A stretch of DNA of 64,000 nucleotides, taken from Ctena decussata (taxonomy: Eukaryota; Mollusca; Bivalvia; Lucinida; Lucinidae). Both the position numbers and the translations under genes were made by a program. Of this stretch, positions 12,053 to 27,000 are shown in pieces. Numbering within the stretch: position 1 is the stretch's first letter; every line of letters begins with the position of its first letter. Under the pieces are notes generated by a model. The model made no database searches, had not been told where the DNA came from, and was given only the letters and a program-made list of their open reading frames with translations. The DNA lies in assembly GCA_963989385.1 (NCBI GenBank), contig OZ022499.1, positions 82,697,903-82,761,902 on the forward strand, in the 5' to 3' direction.

Positions 12053-15000
12053 TTTGATATTCTTGCTTTTGAGGTTATTTTTGTTCTAGGTGCTAAATAC
12101 CTACCCACTAGGCACACGACGTTGAAACAATGTCGACTCAACGTTGATTCAACGTCGACGCAACGTTGATTCAACGTTAGTTCAATGTTAATTCAATGTG
12201 ATGTGGCTATAATGTCTCTTAATGCCATGACGGCAAATCTGATTGAATCTTGAGATCGAACCAGTGTCACCCACGGAATAGAATATTTACCGGTCATTAT
12301 TCCACCGCGTTATATCTATTCAAGTTAGTAACAATAGAAAATAAAACTGACATAGAAAAAAAAATGATTATACAAAATAAAAAGAAAAAAAAGAAAAAAG
12401 AAAAAAGAAAAAAAAATGAACAAGAATAAAAAATAACAGCCTAACAATATTAAATACGAAGGAAGTAAGAACTCTTGAGAAAAAGTCTTTCAAAAAAAAT
12501 GTCACTGCCTGAGTTTCGAACTCGCTCTAAACTGCTTTATTGTCAAAAGAATTCGTTACTGCTGCCATTATCCCACTCGACCACATACCAACTGATGGAA
12601 TGATGAAATATTAAGAAACATACTCATGTAAGTATTGCAAAAGCTAAGGATAATTGCCCAAGGCTACTCACTACCTGTTTTACCTGTTATCCTTGAATGG
12701 GCATGCCAGACTATTTGTGCGGGAAACAAATTATCTTTGGGCGACAGTACATACAGAGTAACAAAACTGAGTCTAAAGCATAAAATGACTTAGATAACAA
12801 AAGAGTGGAATTACACTTATTATTGTATTACTTCTAAAGACATGCAGATATCAGTTTAAATGAAGAGCATGACAAAACCTGTTCAAATATATATGTAAAC
12901 TAAACATATGCAGACCAACTCTGCATCAAGAAGTCTGATATGTAAACTAAACATATGCAGACCAACTCTGCATCAAGAAGTCTGATATGTAAACTAAACA
13001 TATGCAGACCAACTCTGCATCAAGAAGTCTGATGGACGGACACTCGGCACCCCGTTACTGCGGCTATGGATTCGTTCCGCTGAGGTGCGGGGGTAACGTC
13101 GATATGCGAATTGAAATATGATGATATGATCAAGAAGTCTGATACAGACATGCAGTGAACTAAATCCTGTAATATCAAAATATAATTTAGATAAGCTGTG
13201 CATACCCCTGCCAGACGCAGGTGTAAGGACTTGCCTTGATAAGCACAGGCTGTATATGCCTAAGGACAATGTTTCAAACCAACCTGGTCTAATGACATTT
13301 TGAGACATGTATCACACCATATATCCATGAGAAATCTTAACCAGTTGATGAAATATTATCCTAAACTGATGCTACTATCTGACCTTTTTTTAGAAAAAGC
13401 AGGTATAATGGCAAGCACTGTGAACAGACTGCTTCTTTAGATGTCTCATTCATACAACTTTTGTCGCTTTCTGTTTGCTTCCCTAGGCAAGAGAACCTTT
13501 CCAAAAATGTGTTTACTTGTAAAGGAAAGAATTGCTCCAAGGCAGCAAATTGTTTCCTTTAAGAGCTGACCTCCACTGAGAAAGAAAGCAATAGAAAAAT
13601 GGTTAAGCTGCCCCCACACCCTCTGGAAGTGTATTCATTCATCTTGAAATCTGATCTGGGTCTAGACTGTTAAGGTAAAAACTGTACAAATATTCAGGGT
13701 CAATGATAATTGTGTTCTTTTCATACCTCTTAGAAGAAATGAGAGAGTCGATCTTTTGATCCAGTAATCGGAAATATCCAAATGATATCAGCTCCTGAAA
13801 CATAAGAGGAAACAGTGTCATGACATGCTGCAATGCAAATTCCACAGAACAATGTCACGCCTGTCCACCTAGTCACAGAAACTGAGTATGACAAAAGAAG
13901 CTCAACAAAATTTTACACCGCACAAAGAGGCATAGCTATCTCTCACTGTCTGCCAGTTGTAGTCAAGTAAAAAAACAAACCTTATCACAAGAACTTCTAT
14001 ACAACAAATTCTCCTTAACACAGTTTTTGGATATCACATAGAAATCCAGTGAGCATTTTCATGTGCTTATGGAAATTTGTTTGAATACATTTACTTAACT
14101 GTGTGTTATGAAATCAAGTGAGTTCAGTAATTTACTGTGTTCCTCCTTTTAGTGAGTATGAGAATTTGCCGTGCTTCGTCTTTTAAGCAAGTTCTGTTTC
14201 TAATTGTACCAAGCACATAAACGCGGTTCTAATCTAATCAGCTTGACAGCACATGATTGCGTAATGTGTATGCCTAAAGTAGGAAAGGTTTATTTTACAT
14301 GCCAATTTTGGATAAGTTTCCATTGGTAAAATTCTTTCTTTTTTGATATTTGTTTACTTCTGAGACATGCTTTAGACTGCAGATGTTTTTAAAGCCATTG
14401 CTTTTGGCATATTTAGGGGGCTTCCTTTTGGGGACTTTCATTTTTGGTTGCTACGCTTATCAGCTGATATCATAAGGCGATGCCGTGTGACTTAGTCTGG
14501 ATTAGTATGGACTTTCGGCTTGTAACCATATTCTGGTCATTTCTATATAAAGACTGTGCACCGTCAATTAATTTGTTTAGCCATTTTTCAAGTTAGTGAG
14601 TCTTAAAGGAAACCTGCAGGTTCTGAGTTTGGGTATCCCACGTCTGCATAGATTGTTGACAAGTCAACAAGCACCTGTGCTACATAGGGAACCCTACTGG
14701 GAACACAGATGAAACAGCAAAAAATTTAATAAAGGCAATAGTCATGTCCTGGAAAATCATTACGTATACTATGAAATTTGGTGCGAGTAAATTTCCTATA
14801 AGTTGAACGTCCACCTTTCCTGAGAGTACCAGTACGGTCAAAATGTATCACAATTTGTATCGTGGGACTTCTGAAACACAATTTACTGATACACTGGTAA
14901 TATCGTCCAACACCACGTCCTGGGCTTCCGTAGTTTGGCACTTACATTCAGGGTTATTTTTAGAAACAGAGGATTTTTCGTCATTATTGCAGCTACTACC

Positions 15001-18000
15001 CTTTCCAGCTGTCCTGGTGACAGTTCCTTCCCACTGGCTGCCAGAGTTTTCTGGAAAACACAAAATTCTATATCTATATGATTTCTGAAAGCACTACATA
15101 AAAAGCAGACAATAAAATTAATGTCTGCAAAACTTAAGAAAATGCTTCATCTAAGCATATCATAAGAGAATTCAAAGACTAGAGGGCAAACAGTGTGGAT
15201 TCACATGAGGCGGCTCAAATTCAAACGTAGTTGAGTAGTTAGAGTGACTCGATTATGGTGCAGAAAGTCGCCAGAAGGTCGTAAGATCACGCCCAGGTTT
15301 CACCATCCCACGATTGGAAAACTCTCTCTGTCAACCCAGCAGTAAATGGGTACCATTTTCGAATCAGGGAAGGATAATGCAGCGAAAGGAGAGGGATGGG
15401 CTCTGCCTTTCATCTGCTGTGCCCAAGATACAGTGGATCTCTAATCAACACTGCCCCTACGGCTATAGGCTATGGGAAACCTTTATCATTTTTCATGTCC
15501 CAACTCCTATCTCAGTCAAGTCCAGAGAAAACCTACTTTAGGCATGTAACAAACTGTACCACCCAGAATAGCCTACACTAGTGCAGCATGCTCAAGATGT
15601 AAGTGTTCATTTTTGCAGCCCAGCTGTACAAAGCATTGTTACCTTAACAGAGTCATTAGTCAACTACGTTTCATTATTTGAGCCGCGACAGGACAAAATC
15701 AACAAAGTGGCATGTGCACCCAGCAAAGATTCAGGTAAGCCTGGGCATCCACCCAGTCTGATCATAGTCTTTACCGAGCGCTTAAAGACTAGCTAAGGAT
15801 CTAACCTAGCTCCATGCGGACAACGAAGACTCTGATCAGACTGGGCGGAAATTAAAAAATAAAACAAAAAAAAATATAGTTTCAGGCAAGGATTATTCTT
15901 GCACAAATTTTGTCAAAATCTGTCCAGTGGTTCTTAAGGTACTGCCATTTTCATGCTTGTGCTATATTAAGTAACACAGTAGATGGCAGCCATCTTGGAT
16001 GGTCTATTTGCTAAAACCATAAAAGGCCATCGGCCAAGTGTCACCCGACGTTTGAGATGTGTCACAAACTTCAGCCCTTTATTCTGTTTGAGAGTAAATG
16101 TATGACCAAAAACAGAAAATATATATATTACAGAACCTGGTAAGCAAATGATAACTGAACATAAGCAAAGACATATACCCAATTACTGGGCCTCTTTATA
16201 AAATACTTAAGTTCAGAACGAGGCATATATGTGTAAAATCAGGTTACTGAAACTATAGGCCCTTACAAATTGACCAAAACATCAAGACTGTATACCCAGT
16301 AACAAAATAACAAGAGCCATAACCCTGCTTATATGAATCTGATGAAAAATGAATAAGGCATTTATGAAAATTCAGCCCATTAATATGAATAGTTCTGGAG
16401 TTATCCCTTTACCTTTAAGTGAATGTCTGTTATCTATGAAAGGGGAATAACTCTGTCACTTATAATTTAGCACATCCTAACAATAATCAGAATAATCAAT
16501 TAACCAAATGCTAATAGCATACCAAATTTCAGCTCTCTCGGTCAAACGGTTCAAAAGTTGAAAAAAATGCCAAAAAACGACAAAGGGGCATAACTTTGTA
16601 AAAAATAGGACAATTGAAATTCCAAAATCACATGCACATCTTCAGATCATGATGAAATATTCTGCACAATTTCAAGTCAATCTGATACAAGATGTTGCAG
16701 GAGTTGCAGGGACAAGGTCTAAGTCAGCAAGGGCCATAACTCCATTAAAAATGGCCGAAACAAAAATAAAAAACCACATGCACATCTTCATATCATAAGA
16801 ATATAATCTGTACAATTTCAAATCAATCCAATGAAAGATGTAGGAGGAGTTGCGGGGACAAGATTTCGGAAGGTCTGAGTCAGCAAGGGCTGTAACTCCA
16901 TCAAAAATGGCCGAAACAAAAATCGAAAACCACATGCACATCTTCTTATCATAAGAATACAATCTGTAAAATTTCAAATCAATCCGATGAAAGACGTAGG
17001 AGGAGTTGCGGGGACAAGATTTCGGACGGACGGACGGATGGACGGAAGGACGGACGGAAGGACGGACGGACGCACACACGGACGGACGAGGGTCATTTCT
17101 ATAGTCCCCCTCCGCCTACGTCGGGTGACAAAAATGTAACAGCTTATTGTAAGGATCATTCTTTCACAAAAGTGGTCCAAATCCATTCAGGGGTTCCTGA
17201 AATATAGTCATTTTGATGTTTTTGCTGGTGGCCATCTTGGATAGTACATACCCATAAATTTGAAAAATATAATAAAAAAAATCTCTGATTAAATCTGTGC
17301 AAAATCCATTAACTGTTTATTGATTTTCAAGCAAACAGACTCATTAACCAAAAGTAGGTCACTGTGACCTTATTTTGCAACAGATTTTTTTCGTTTTCAT
17401 TATTTTCAAAAGGAAGGTCCTATTGATGCTCCATGCAAAGTTCAAGCCAAATATATGCAGTGGTTCTAGAGAAAAAAATTATTTTGTTGTTTTGTTGTTT
17501 TGTTATTTTTAGTAACAGTGGCCATCTTGAATTCTTGACTAGACTGAATTTAATCTGAAGCCCTCTAGTCTGGTCATGCTCCATATGAAATTTGACTGTA
17601 CAAATCTTAACGCCAGGGTCAAGGTAAATGTGAGCGGATGGACAGAGGGAAAACCAGACGCCTTGCTAAAGCAGGTGAGACAATAACCACCTTCACATCA
17701 TCCTGATATGACTGTAAAGCTGCTGAAGAGGGCGTAATCCACTAAGTCATACATCATCACAATACAGGCTTTGTCAATGTGTTCCTTATTTATCAACTCT
17801 TAACTCATGAAACTACATGTATATGTTTTTTCACATCATGTTTTCTTGAAGAAAGATTCCAGTCGGACTGTTTTGTATCTCTTGTTAATCTATACCTTGT
17901 AGATTTTTAAATAACTTGGATTGTTAATCCATTTATCACTTTAGGGTATATTTTACATGAAAGAAAGTCAAAAGCTATTACTGTCAAAGACGGATCACTT

Positions 18001-21000
18001 ACTACACACATTTCTTGCTGGCTGTCAAGGGACAGAGATTCCATGTTCATGGTAAAATAGTGTCGCTGCCATAGAGTTTCTATGGTACGGGTATCTGAGG
18101 ACAGTGTAGACACAACCACGACAGTTGAGGTTGGGAAATTTTCTGGTATCCAATACACCGCCTAGAAATCAAGACATTATTCCAAGTACGGTGGAACATC
18201 ATGCTGGTAGAAGTGTGTAGTAAAAATTCTATAAATAGGTATAAAATACAACAGCAATATAGTCTCAAAGCATCGTTAGCTGAATAAACATTGGCGTAAT
18301 AAATTCAATAGTCATGAATATTTTATGGCATCTAGTGCATATAATTATAATCAAGCGTGCTAATAGCCCCACTCTCAATATCTGGAAGTCTTAAGTTCAT
18401 CTCAAACTACCGATATCTCAAAGTAAATTTTCTTGTCACAGAAAATTTGCTTTGAGATACCAGTAGTTTGAGATCTCTGGAGGTGAAATGTAAAGAAAAA
18501 TAGTAATTGTGCCCAGACTGTATTCTTTGATAAAAGAGGGTACTTTGATATCAGTGTTTGAGATAAAGATAGTCAACTGCATTAATAGCGCGCAAGCTTC
18601 ACTTTCTTTTTTTTTTCAGCTAAAAATGGCAGCGTTTTTGCATACACTGCACTCCCTGTTTGCTTCTCTTGATGCTACAAATCTTACACAACAGGGTCTA
18701 CTCTAAAGGTCAACAATTTGGTACAAGCAGTTAAATGTTGACTCTTATTGAGAAGGTAGTCAAAATAAAACTAGCAGAGCTGCTTCCCCTGAGAGTGTCC
18801 GCTAAGTGCTTCAAGAGTAGCTACGTGTCTAACCCAGGTCTGAGTGGCTTAATGTCTTTCATCTTAAAACAGCTTTTTTCGGTTGTTTTTCTTTTTTCTA
18901 AATGTGGCTTATTTACCTTGCCAAGTTTACTTTCATGTTTGACTTTATCAATGCCATCTAGAATTATGGCTGGTGTTTTCCCTGCTTTAATCAGAGCTTC
19001 TATTGTCAGTAGGAGTTTCTGAATGAGGTCACGATGTCTCTCACCCTCATCCTCGAAATTTAGGCCCTCGTCACTCTTTGATTCACTCATGGCAGTTCCC
19101 ACCACTTGGGACAGACAAAACTGAAACTCATCTACCAGTCGCAGCAATATATGGGTGATTTCTGAAAGGAAGTCACATTTATCCAGATAGTATCCAGAGC
19201 TCTAAATAAGAAGAGGTATTTGATGATAATTAGGATTTTGCTTAAAAACATATGCTGTGACCCCTCATCTGAACCATCTCAATGAGACAATTCAGATGAG
19301 GGGTCACAACATATGATTTCAATTAGAAAAATATCCCTCAATTATCATCAAATACTCCCTCTTATCTAGAGCTCTGTTTATCAGTTATGCACTGCATTTC
19401 TTCTCTAATAAATGCCCAGGGTCATGGCAATTCAAGTCCTACAAATAACATTTTTGAAAAAAAAATTTTGGCAATAAATGGCATACCCCTAATGTGCTTA
19501 GAAAAATTGGGACACCTTAAACCATTAATTTTTCATTTGGGACAAATGGAAAATTAATGGTTTTAGATGTCCCAATACTTAAGCACATTAGGGTATTTTG
19601 GTGACCTAAAGCCAATAGTTGTGTAATTTTGCCACTTTTTCTTGAAAAGGGAGTGGGAGTCTACTAAAGTAGGGGCATTTATTAGAAGAAATGCAGTACA
19701 CAAAGCATCAGAAAATAACAATGTCAAATTTTACTCAAAAATTCCTTTCACGAAACTCTGAGACAGATGTAAGTCTTTTTGCCAATTTGTAAAAAAATTT
19801 GACAATGTAGAGACTGTGTTTGAAGGTTTGCTTTTTATCCGATCATGATACATGTAAATTTATAAAAGATACAAGGTTTCCCATAGCTCAGTGGCGGTAG
19901 AGGCAGTTGGAGCTAGCGGCCCACTGTATCTTGAGCAAACCATACTAAAGGCAGAGCCCATCCCTCTCCTTTTACTGTCTTATCCGGCCCCGATTTAAAA
20001 AAGGTATCCATTGACTGCTTGGTTGACAGAGAGCATTTTCCAGTTGGCAGCTGGCCAAATGGCAATTCAAACCAGTAACCTTCTGCATTATTACTGAGCA
20101 TCTCTAACCACTCGACTGCATGCCTCTCATACCTTCAGAACATTGAGCGATTTGCATGGTTAGCTTTTTCTTTTATACAAGCATTGTATTGCCTAAACAT
20201 TTTTATCCAAATTAATCCAAAATACAACCATATCTATTTTGCTCATATTTATAATTACTGGTATCACCCAACCTACTAATTGCAGAGTAAAAACAAAGCT
20301 ATGACTAATAGCTGTGGTTTTCATGTTCATAACATATGATGTCAATATTTTTGACAAATCCCCTGCTCAGTGATGTCACCTAACTAAATGTATTGCAGAA
20401 AGAGCAAGTGATGTTTCTGATTGTCGCTTGGTAACATGCTAAGTGACGACAGCCGTAAATGGGTTTTCTGACATAATGCAAACATTTAAAACTGGTTTGG
20501 TGGTTAAATAAAACATCTATTTCATGCCTTGTAGGAACAACATTAATAAAACCTAACGCCCCTCTGAATGGTAGATGACACAATGACTCCATGAACTATC
20601 ACCCTCGGCCTGGTGGCTTTAGGCAACAGTACATTGGATAGTCCACAGCACCCCAGAGATAGCCCACAGCACTGGAGCCCACAGCACTCCAGAGCATGAA
20701 TTTTGACTGGCCCAAAAAGGCATGAAATAGCTGCACATTGATATCAAACCGTACCTGCACTTGCCTCAGCAAAGCCTACAAAGTGGTACACTACAGCGTA
20801 GGTGGAATCTGGCTTCAATCTTGACACTAGATTACACAGAAGAGCTGATTTACCTGACCCTGGGGCCCCAGTCACTAACATAGGCTCAGGGTTGGCTAGA
20901 ATAAGAGTAATGAGCATTTCAAATTTTTTCACCTAGATAAAGTGCTAAATATGGTATTTTCAAAGTTCACATTAAAGTGAAGGGTAACTTTATCAGGGGA

Positions 21001-24000
21001 AGTAACTCTGCCATTTACATTTCTGTCACCCTACTCAAAAGGGGTGTACTCTTAAAGGAAAGAATTTGCTCCTGTAGGAGCAAATTCTTTTCTTTATGTG
21101 TACACCTCTTTTGGAAAGGTTTCTCTGTCCTGAGAAGCAAACAGAAAGTCACAAAAGTTGTTTCCCTTAGTAAAATTAGCAAAGAACATGGAAATGTACC
21201 AATACACATTAAGAGATTTAGACAATTAGATTTACAGGTGATTTGAAAGGAGCTGATATGACTTTCTTTTCTAATTTATGGTAAACAATCAGGATATTTT
21301 GCTAGCATTTCACAACAATGGGACAAGCCAACGTCAGAATTCAACAGCATATAATTAGACAAGAATTCTGCAGAATGCTATGTCTCTCCTGTCTGAGCAT
21401 TGTCACAAAACAAAGCTAAATCAGTAGTATTCACAAAAATTTTATGCCACAAAATACCACACCAGAAAAGTTATATCTATGTCTAACAGGAGCCCCGGTA
21501 GCTCAGTAGGTTAAGCGCTGGCCTGCTGATCTAGCAGTTCCAGGTTAAAGCTATGCTGATTCAATCGTAAAGGGGGTTCCATTGCACACAGCCTTTCATT
21601 ATCACCCACCCATTGTCCTGATATGACTGAAATATTGTTGAAAAGGAAGAAAAATAGCCATCAGAGGAGATGGCAAATCCCCCGACCGAAGACCCCCATG
21701 GGCCGTGGTAAAAAGGGTGCACTTCAAAACACATATTACTAATATATTGTCATTCTTTTATGCTTCTGATTGACATTATCTGTTAACAGATGCATGATTA
21801 TCTAACACTCAGACTAAAACAGTATGCTTGACTGCTAAAAAGAGGTAATATCTCAAACAGCCACCATATACACAAATGTATAGCATATGATACATTCAAC
21901 TTTCAAAATGTGTGAATAACTTCTAAAGTACAAGCCCTACAAACCTACTTTTGAGCTCTCTAGTAAGTGAATTTGGATAAAGAATCCAAATCTGGGGAAA
22001 AAAAAATATTTTTTTTTTGGAGGGGGGGGGGGGATGTGGAGGGGTCAGAGAGAGTTAGGAACACTGATAACATATCACAGGCATGATCATCAATATTCTA
22101 AAAGGTACATGGTTATTCAAATTCTGGAGCAGGCCAGGGTTATACAGATATGGAGCAGAGACTCAAATAGCAGCTCAAACTACCAAAGGGAAATAAATCA
22201 CAAAGTATGAAAGCAAGAGTTATCATTCACGTATGAAACAAACAGTCATGACCTGTTCTGCATATCTGTGAAGTATCATGAAAATATTTCAAAAGGGTTT
22301 CAAGTTATGGGGCAGACATCTGAAATCATCAAAGGGAAATAACTCCAAAAGTAAGGAAGCAAGAGTTGTCATTCTTGTTCGCGACACATCATCATAACCT
22401 GTTCTACATATCTGTGAAGTATCATGAAAATATTCCAAAAGGTATTCAAGTTATAGAGCGGACACGAAATCACACCTAAAACCATCAAGGGGAAATAACT
22501 CAAAAAGTAAGAAAGCAGGAGTTGTCATTCTTGTTCGCGACACATCCTCATGACCTGTTCTACATATCTGTGAAGTATCATGAAAATATTCCAAAAGGTA
22601 TTCAAGTTATAGAGCAGACATGAAATCACACCTAAAATGATCAAGGGGAAATAACTCAAAAAGTAAGAAAGCAAGAGTTGTCATTCTTGTTCGCGACACA
22701 CCGTCATGACCTGTTCTACATATCTGTGAAGTATCATGAAAATATTCCAAAGGGTATTCAAAGTTATAGAGCGGACACGAATCTGCCAAAAAATCACACC
22801 TAAAACTATCAAGGGGAAATAACTCAAAAAGAAAGCAAGAGTTGTCATTCTTGTTTGCGACACATCGTCATGACCTGTTCTACATTTCTGTGAAGTATCA
22901 TGAAAATATTCCAAAGGGTATTCAAGTTACAGAGCGGACACGAATCTGCCAAAGAATCACCAAAGGGGAGATAACTCAAAAAGTACAATTGCAAGAGCTA
23001 CCATTCTTGTACGCGACCCATCATCATGACCTGTTCTACATAACTGAGAAGTATCATGAAAATATTCCAAAGGGTATTCAAGATATAGAGCGGACAAGAA
23101 AATGTTTACGGACGGACAGATGGACGGACGGACTGACACCAGGCTCATTGCTATATTCCCCGAACCTTTCGGTCCGGGATAATCAAAAAGTAAGAAAGCA
23201 AGAGCTGTCATTCTTGTTCACGACACACCGTCATGACCTGTTCTACATATCTGTGAAGTATCATGAAAATATTCCAAAGGGTATTCAAGTTATAGAGCGG
23301 ACACGAATCTGCCAAAAAATCATACCTAAAACTATCATGGGGAAATAACTCAAAAAGTAAGAAAGCAGGAGTTGTCATTTTTGTTTGCGACACATCGTCA
23401 TGACCTGTTCTACATATCTGTGAAGTATCATGAAAATATTCCAAAAGGTATTCAAGTTATAGAGCGGACACGAAATCACACCTAAAACCATCAAGGGGAA
23501 ATAACTCAAAAAGTACAATTGCAAGAGTTACCATTCTTGTACGCGACACATCATCATGACCTGTTCTACATAACTGAGAAGTATCATGAAAATATTCCAA
23601 ATGGTTTTCAAGATATAGAGCGGACAAGAAAATGTTTACGGACGGACGGACAGACGGACGGACGGACGGACGCCAGGCTCACCGCTATATCCCCCGAACC
23701 TTCCGGTCGGGGGATAAGAATCCCAAGTCATCCATCCATCCATCTATGTCTAACTTCTACAAGGTGCAGATGAGACAAAAACTGTATCAGAAATTAGCTG
23801 AATTCAGTTTTCTAATTTCTACACAGATAAGATAAAATTCAGCCACAACACAACAAAACCAACAAAGTAGAATGTGTGCCCAGTGAAGACTCAGATCAAC
23901 CTGGGCATCCCCCTAGCCTGATCAGAGACTCAGATCAGCCTGGGCATCCCCCTAGTCTGATCAGTCTTCAATGTATGCTTGAAAATTAGCTAAGGGTCTA

Positions 24001-27000
24001 AGCTACCTCCATGCTGAGAGCGAAGACTCTGTTCAGACTGGGCAGATACCCAGGCTGATCTGAGTCTGTGCATGGCACACATACCACTTTGTTGGTTTTG
24101 TCATGTCACTGCTCAATTATTAACACTTCAGCCTGTTACAAACTAATTTTGTATATACAATGTATTTACAAAATCTATTAAGGCAACATATGATCTGGTG
24201 AAGGTAAATGGATACAACTCTACATCCGCCATTTTTATAGAGGAAAACTTTTGCAACTTCCTGTTTGCTTCCCTGAACAACAAAAGTTAAACCCTTCCAA
24301 AATGGGGTCTACTCTTACGTGAGGAGCAAATCCTCTCCTTTCAGAATTTATCACCATTCAGAAAGTAAGCAGAAATGTAACTGGTAGAGTTGCTTCCCCT
24401 GAGATTAACCCTTTTTACCTTAATATATAACAGCTGTTTATTCTGAGGCCAGAAATTATAAAATCAATAGGAAAAACATAGGCTAGCTTTATTTAGTGTA
24501 AAAAGAAAAACTGGAATTTACTATATGAGCAACGACACGAGAAAACCAACAAAGTGGTTGTGCGCCCAGCGAACACTCAGATCAGCCTGGGCATCCGCCC
24601 AGTCTGATCAGACTCTTCGCTGTCCTCATGGATGTAGCTTAGACACTTAGCTACCCTTTGAGCCCTTAGCAAAGAGTCTGATCAGACTTGGCGGATGCCC
24701 AGGATGATCTGAGTCTGCACTGGGCGCACAACCACATTGTTGGTTTTGTCGTGTCGCGGCTCATAACTGAAGGTGACTTTCACATGCTCATATTGATGAA
24801 TCCTTATGTGTGTCATTCAAGGCAACAGTTGCATAGCATGAACTGTAATAATCAACTAGGGTTTCCTAATTCTTCAAGTCCAGAGATCAAACTGTGTTAA
24901 ATTCTACAGTGGTCAGGACAAACATGATATGTGTACACAAGTAATTGTACAATTCATGAACATTCGTACAATATTAACCTTTAAACTGCCGGGTTAGCAG
25001 AAGACAAAATTTAAATATGCAAAAATTTTCATAAATGTTTCAACCAAGCTCAAAAATGTTTCAACAAAGCTGTATTATATTGAGAGCTCAAAGACTAGAG
25101 GACAAACAGTGTAGATACAGTTGAGATGGCTCAGTATGAGCCGCTTCATCTGGATCTACACTGTTTGCAAATTCAACCATATTCGTTTTGGCTCTTTAAA
25201 TATAAAAAGTGATACCTTGTGCTAGCTGTGTGTCAAACTGTTGCAAAAACTTCTCCCCACCAACAAATATATTACATCGACTTGCGAGGAAGGAGTCGTG
25301 CTGAGAAAGCAACTCTTCTCTGTGACTCATTGACTTTACCACCAAGTCAACAAACAGGATGTCATTCAAATACTTCATAATTGCCTCAAACATCAGCTTG
25401 GCTGCCTGGATAGAGAAAACACAGTAAAACAAGTCAGGCTATATCACGGGTGGGAAACTCCATAATCAGAGCCAATGGCTCTGATAGGGAAAGGTTATGG
25501 CAGTTTTCCGGAGCACGTGCGGCTACGATTATACCGGTTGAAATCTGAACTAAGAAAAGGTAAGTTTCGCATATGTGGTATAAATTCTTTTGAACCGCGT
25601 GGAATCTCAAAAAAGGGAGAATGTAGTTCAATGCTCAGGTCTTTTAACTTCTTTTCTACGCCAAGCTTAGTCGTCATATGCGTACGATTTTGTCTGAATC
25701 ATTTGTGTCGTGGGGTGACAGAAGGCTAATTTACAGATAGACAGTTAACAATTGCGTTGAAATTCCTGTTGAAATGATATAAACTTGAGAATTTTCTCGT
25801 GGTTGAAGAGTTTGCACTGATCGTCTGATCCTTCTTCATTCGCAAAAAGTAAGAATTGAAAGCAAATAAGTGAAATTGAGAAAAAATAAGCCGAGGCTCT
25901 GATTATGTCGAGCGGCTCTGATTATATCGGCCGGCTCTGACGTAGGACGGCTTCTATTGTAAGAGTCAGTTAATTTACTACTGACAGAAGTAAATGTCTT
26001 TTAGTAGTGCTATTCACTGCATGAGCGTTGTAAAACAAAACTGTAGTCTACGTCACGTTCAGGGACGTGTGTTTGATGTTTATTTGGGTTTTAAGGGCCG
26101 ACAAAATTAGTTGCAGTGTTTGACAGATGATTGAATTCCAAATATCATTATGGCGAGAACAAGAGCTGTCGCCTGACAGCATAGCTCGCCTGAATAGGTG
26201 CTTGCTCATCACACAGTCGCTATGGTGGTGTGGACTGCGATGTATAAAACTTCAGGCAAGCATGTCCATAATGACAACACATTTATAAACAAAAGCTATC
26301 TCAGAAATGTCTTAAAATAAAAAAAATCCACACGAAATTTCAAAGTCCATGAGCTTTAGGTCAAAGAACTAAGGGGTAGGGGGGAGGAGGGCAGGGCTAG
26401 GATGTATCAAAGCCTTTAACCGTTATCTAACATCAGTCCAAATATTAGTATCAACTGAGTCCATTGTGGCACTGTGAAATTATATCTTCATTAATATAAA
26501 ACTAATCAAAATCTTTAAGACAAAACTCAACCTTGATATCAAGGTCATCCAGTCGGGTAAGTATATAGTGTTTTGTAAAAACTCAAAAAAGTGTCTAACA
26601 TCAGTTCAAGTGTAAACTAAATCTCTGCCAAGCATTATGAATCAGTACGCAATTAGAAAACTTTAATAAAGACCAAATTTCCTAAGTCCCTGACCTTGAC
26701 ATCAAGGTCACCGAGCAGGGCTGGGGTAGTACTCTGTAAAACTTTGGACTAATATCTAACTACAGTGCAAATATAAAAAGAATTCATCTATGGTTTCAGG
26801 AGATATGTGTCATTAAAAAACTTTAACCAAAACATCCAATCAATAAAAAGACAATTTTCTAAGTCCATGATCTTGACATCAAGGTCACTGAGGGGGGTGG
26901 GGGTAGTACCTTGGAAAACTTTAGACCAATATCTAACTACAGTGCAAGTATTAAAGGAATCCATCCATGGGTTAAGGAGATACTGGGCTTTAGAAAACTT

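Noticed and set aside
14848..15063. 71-codon minus-strand open frame overlapping exon 8
   Set aside because: Shadow frame; the neighbouring frame carries the NPLFL motif and splices in phase on both sides.
16672..17186. Serine/proline-rich frames (SVRPSVRPSV)
   Set aside because: These are translations of the ACGG-type tract and tandem core; the same peptide pattern appears at every such tract.
20896..20932. Longer version of exon 5 starting at the TAG/GTG acceptor
   Set aside because: It would start in phase 0 after a phase 1 donor. The downstream ATTCTAG acceptor has a better pyrimidine tract, restores the frame and matches the family spacing to the P-loop.
22842..23348. 168-codon open frame with repeated LFYISVKYHENIPKG
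   Set aside because: Open only because the ~155-bp repeat units stay in frame; it runs through an ACGG tract and hairpin of a mobile element.
25475..25729. 84-codon frame, with a near-identical one at 28502-28693 on the other strand
   Set aside because: The two are the inverted arms of the 3.3-kb transposon read in opposite directions; no transposase motif.
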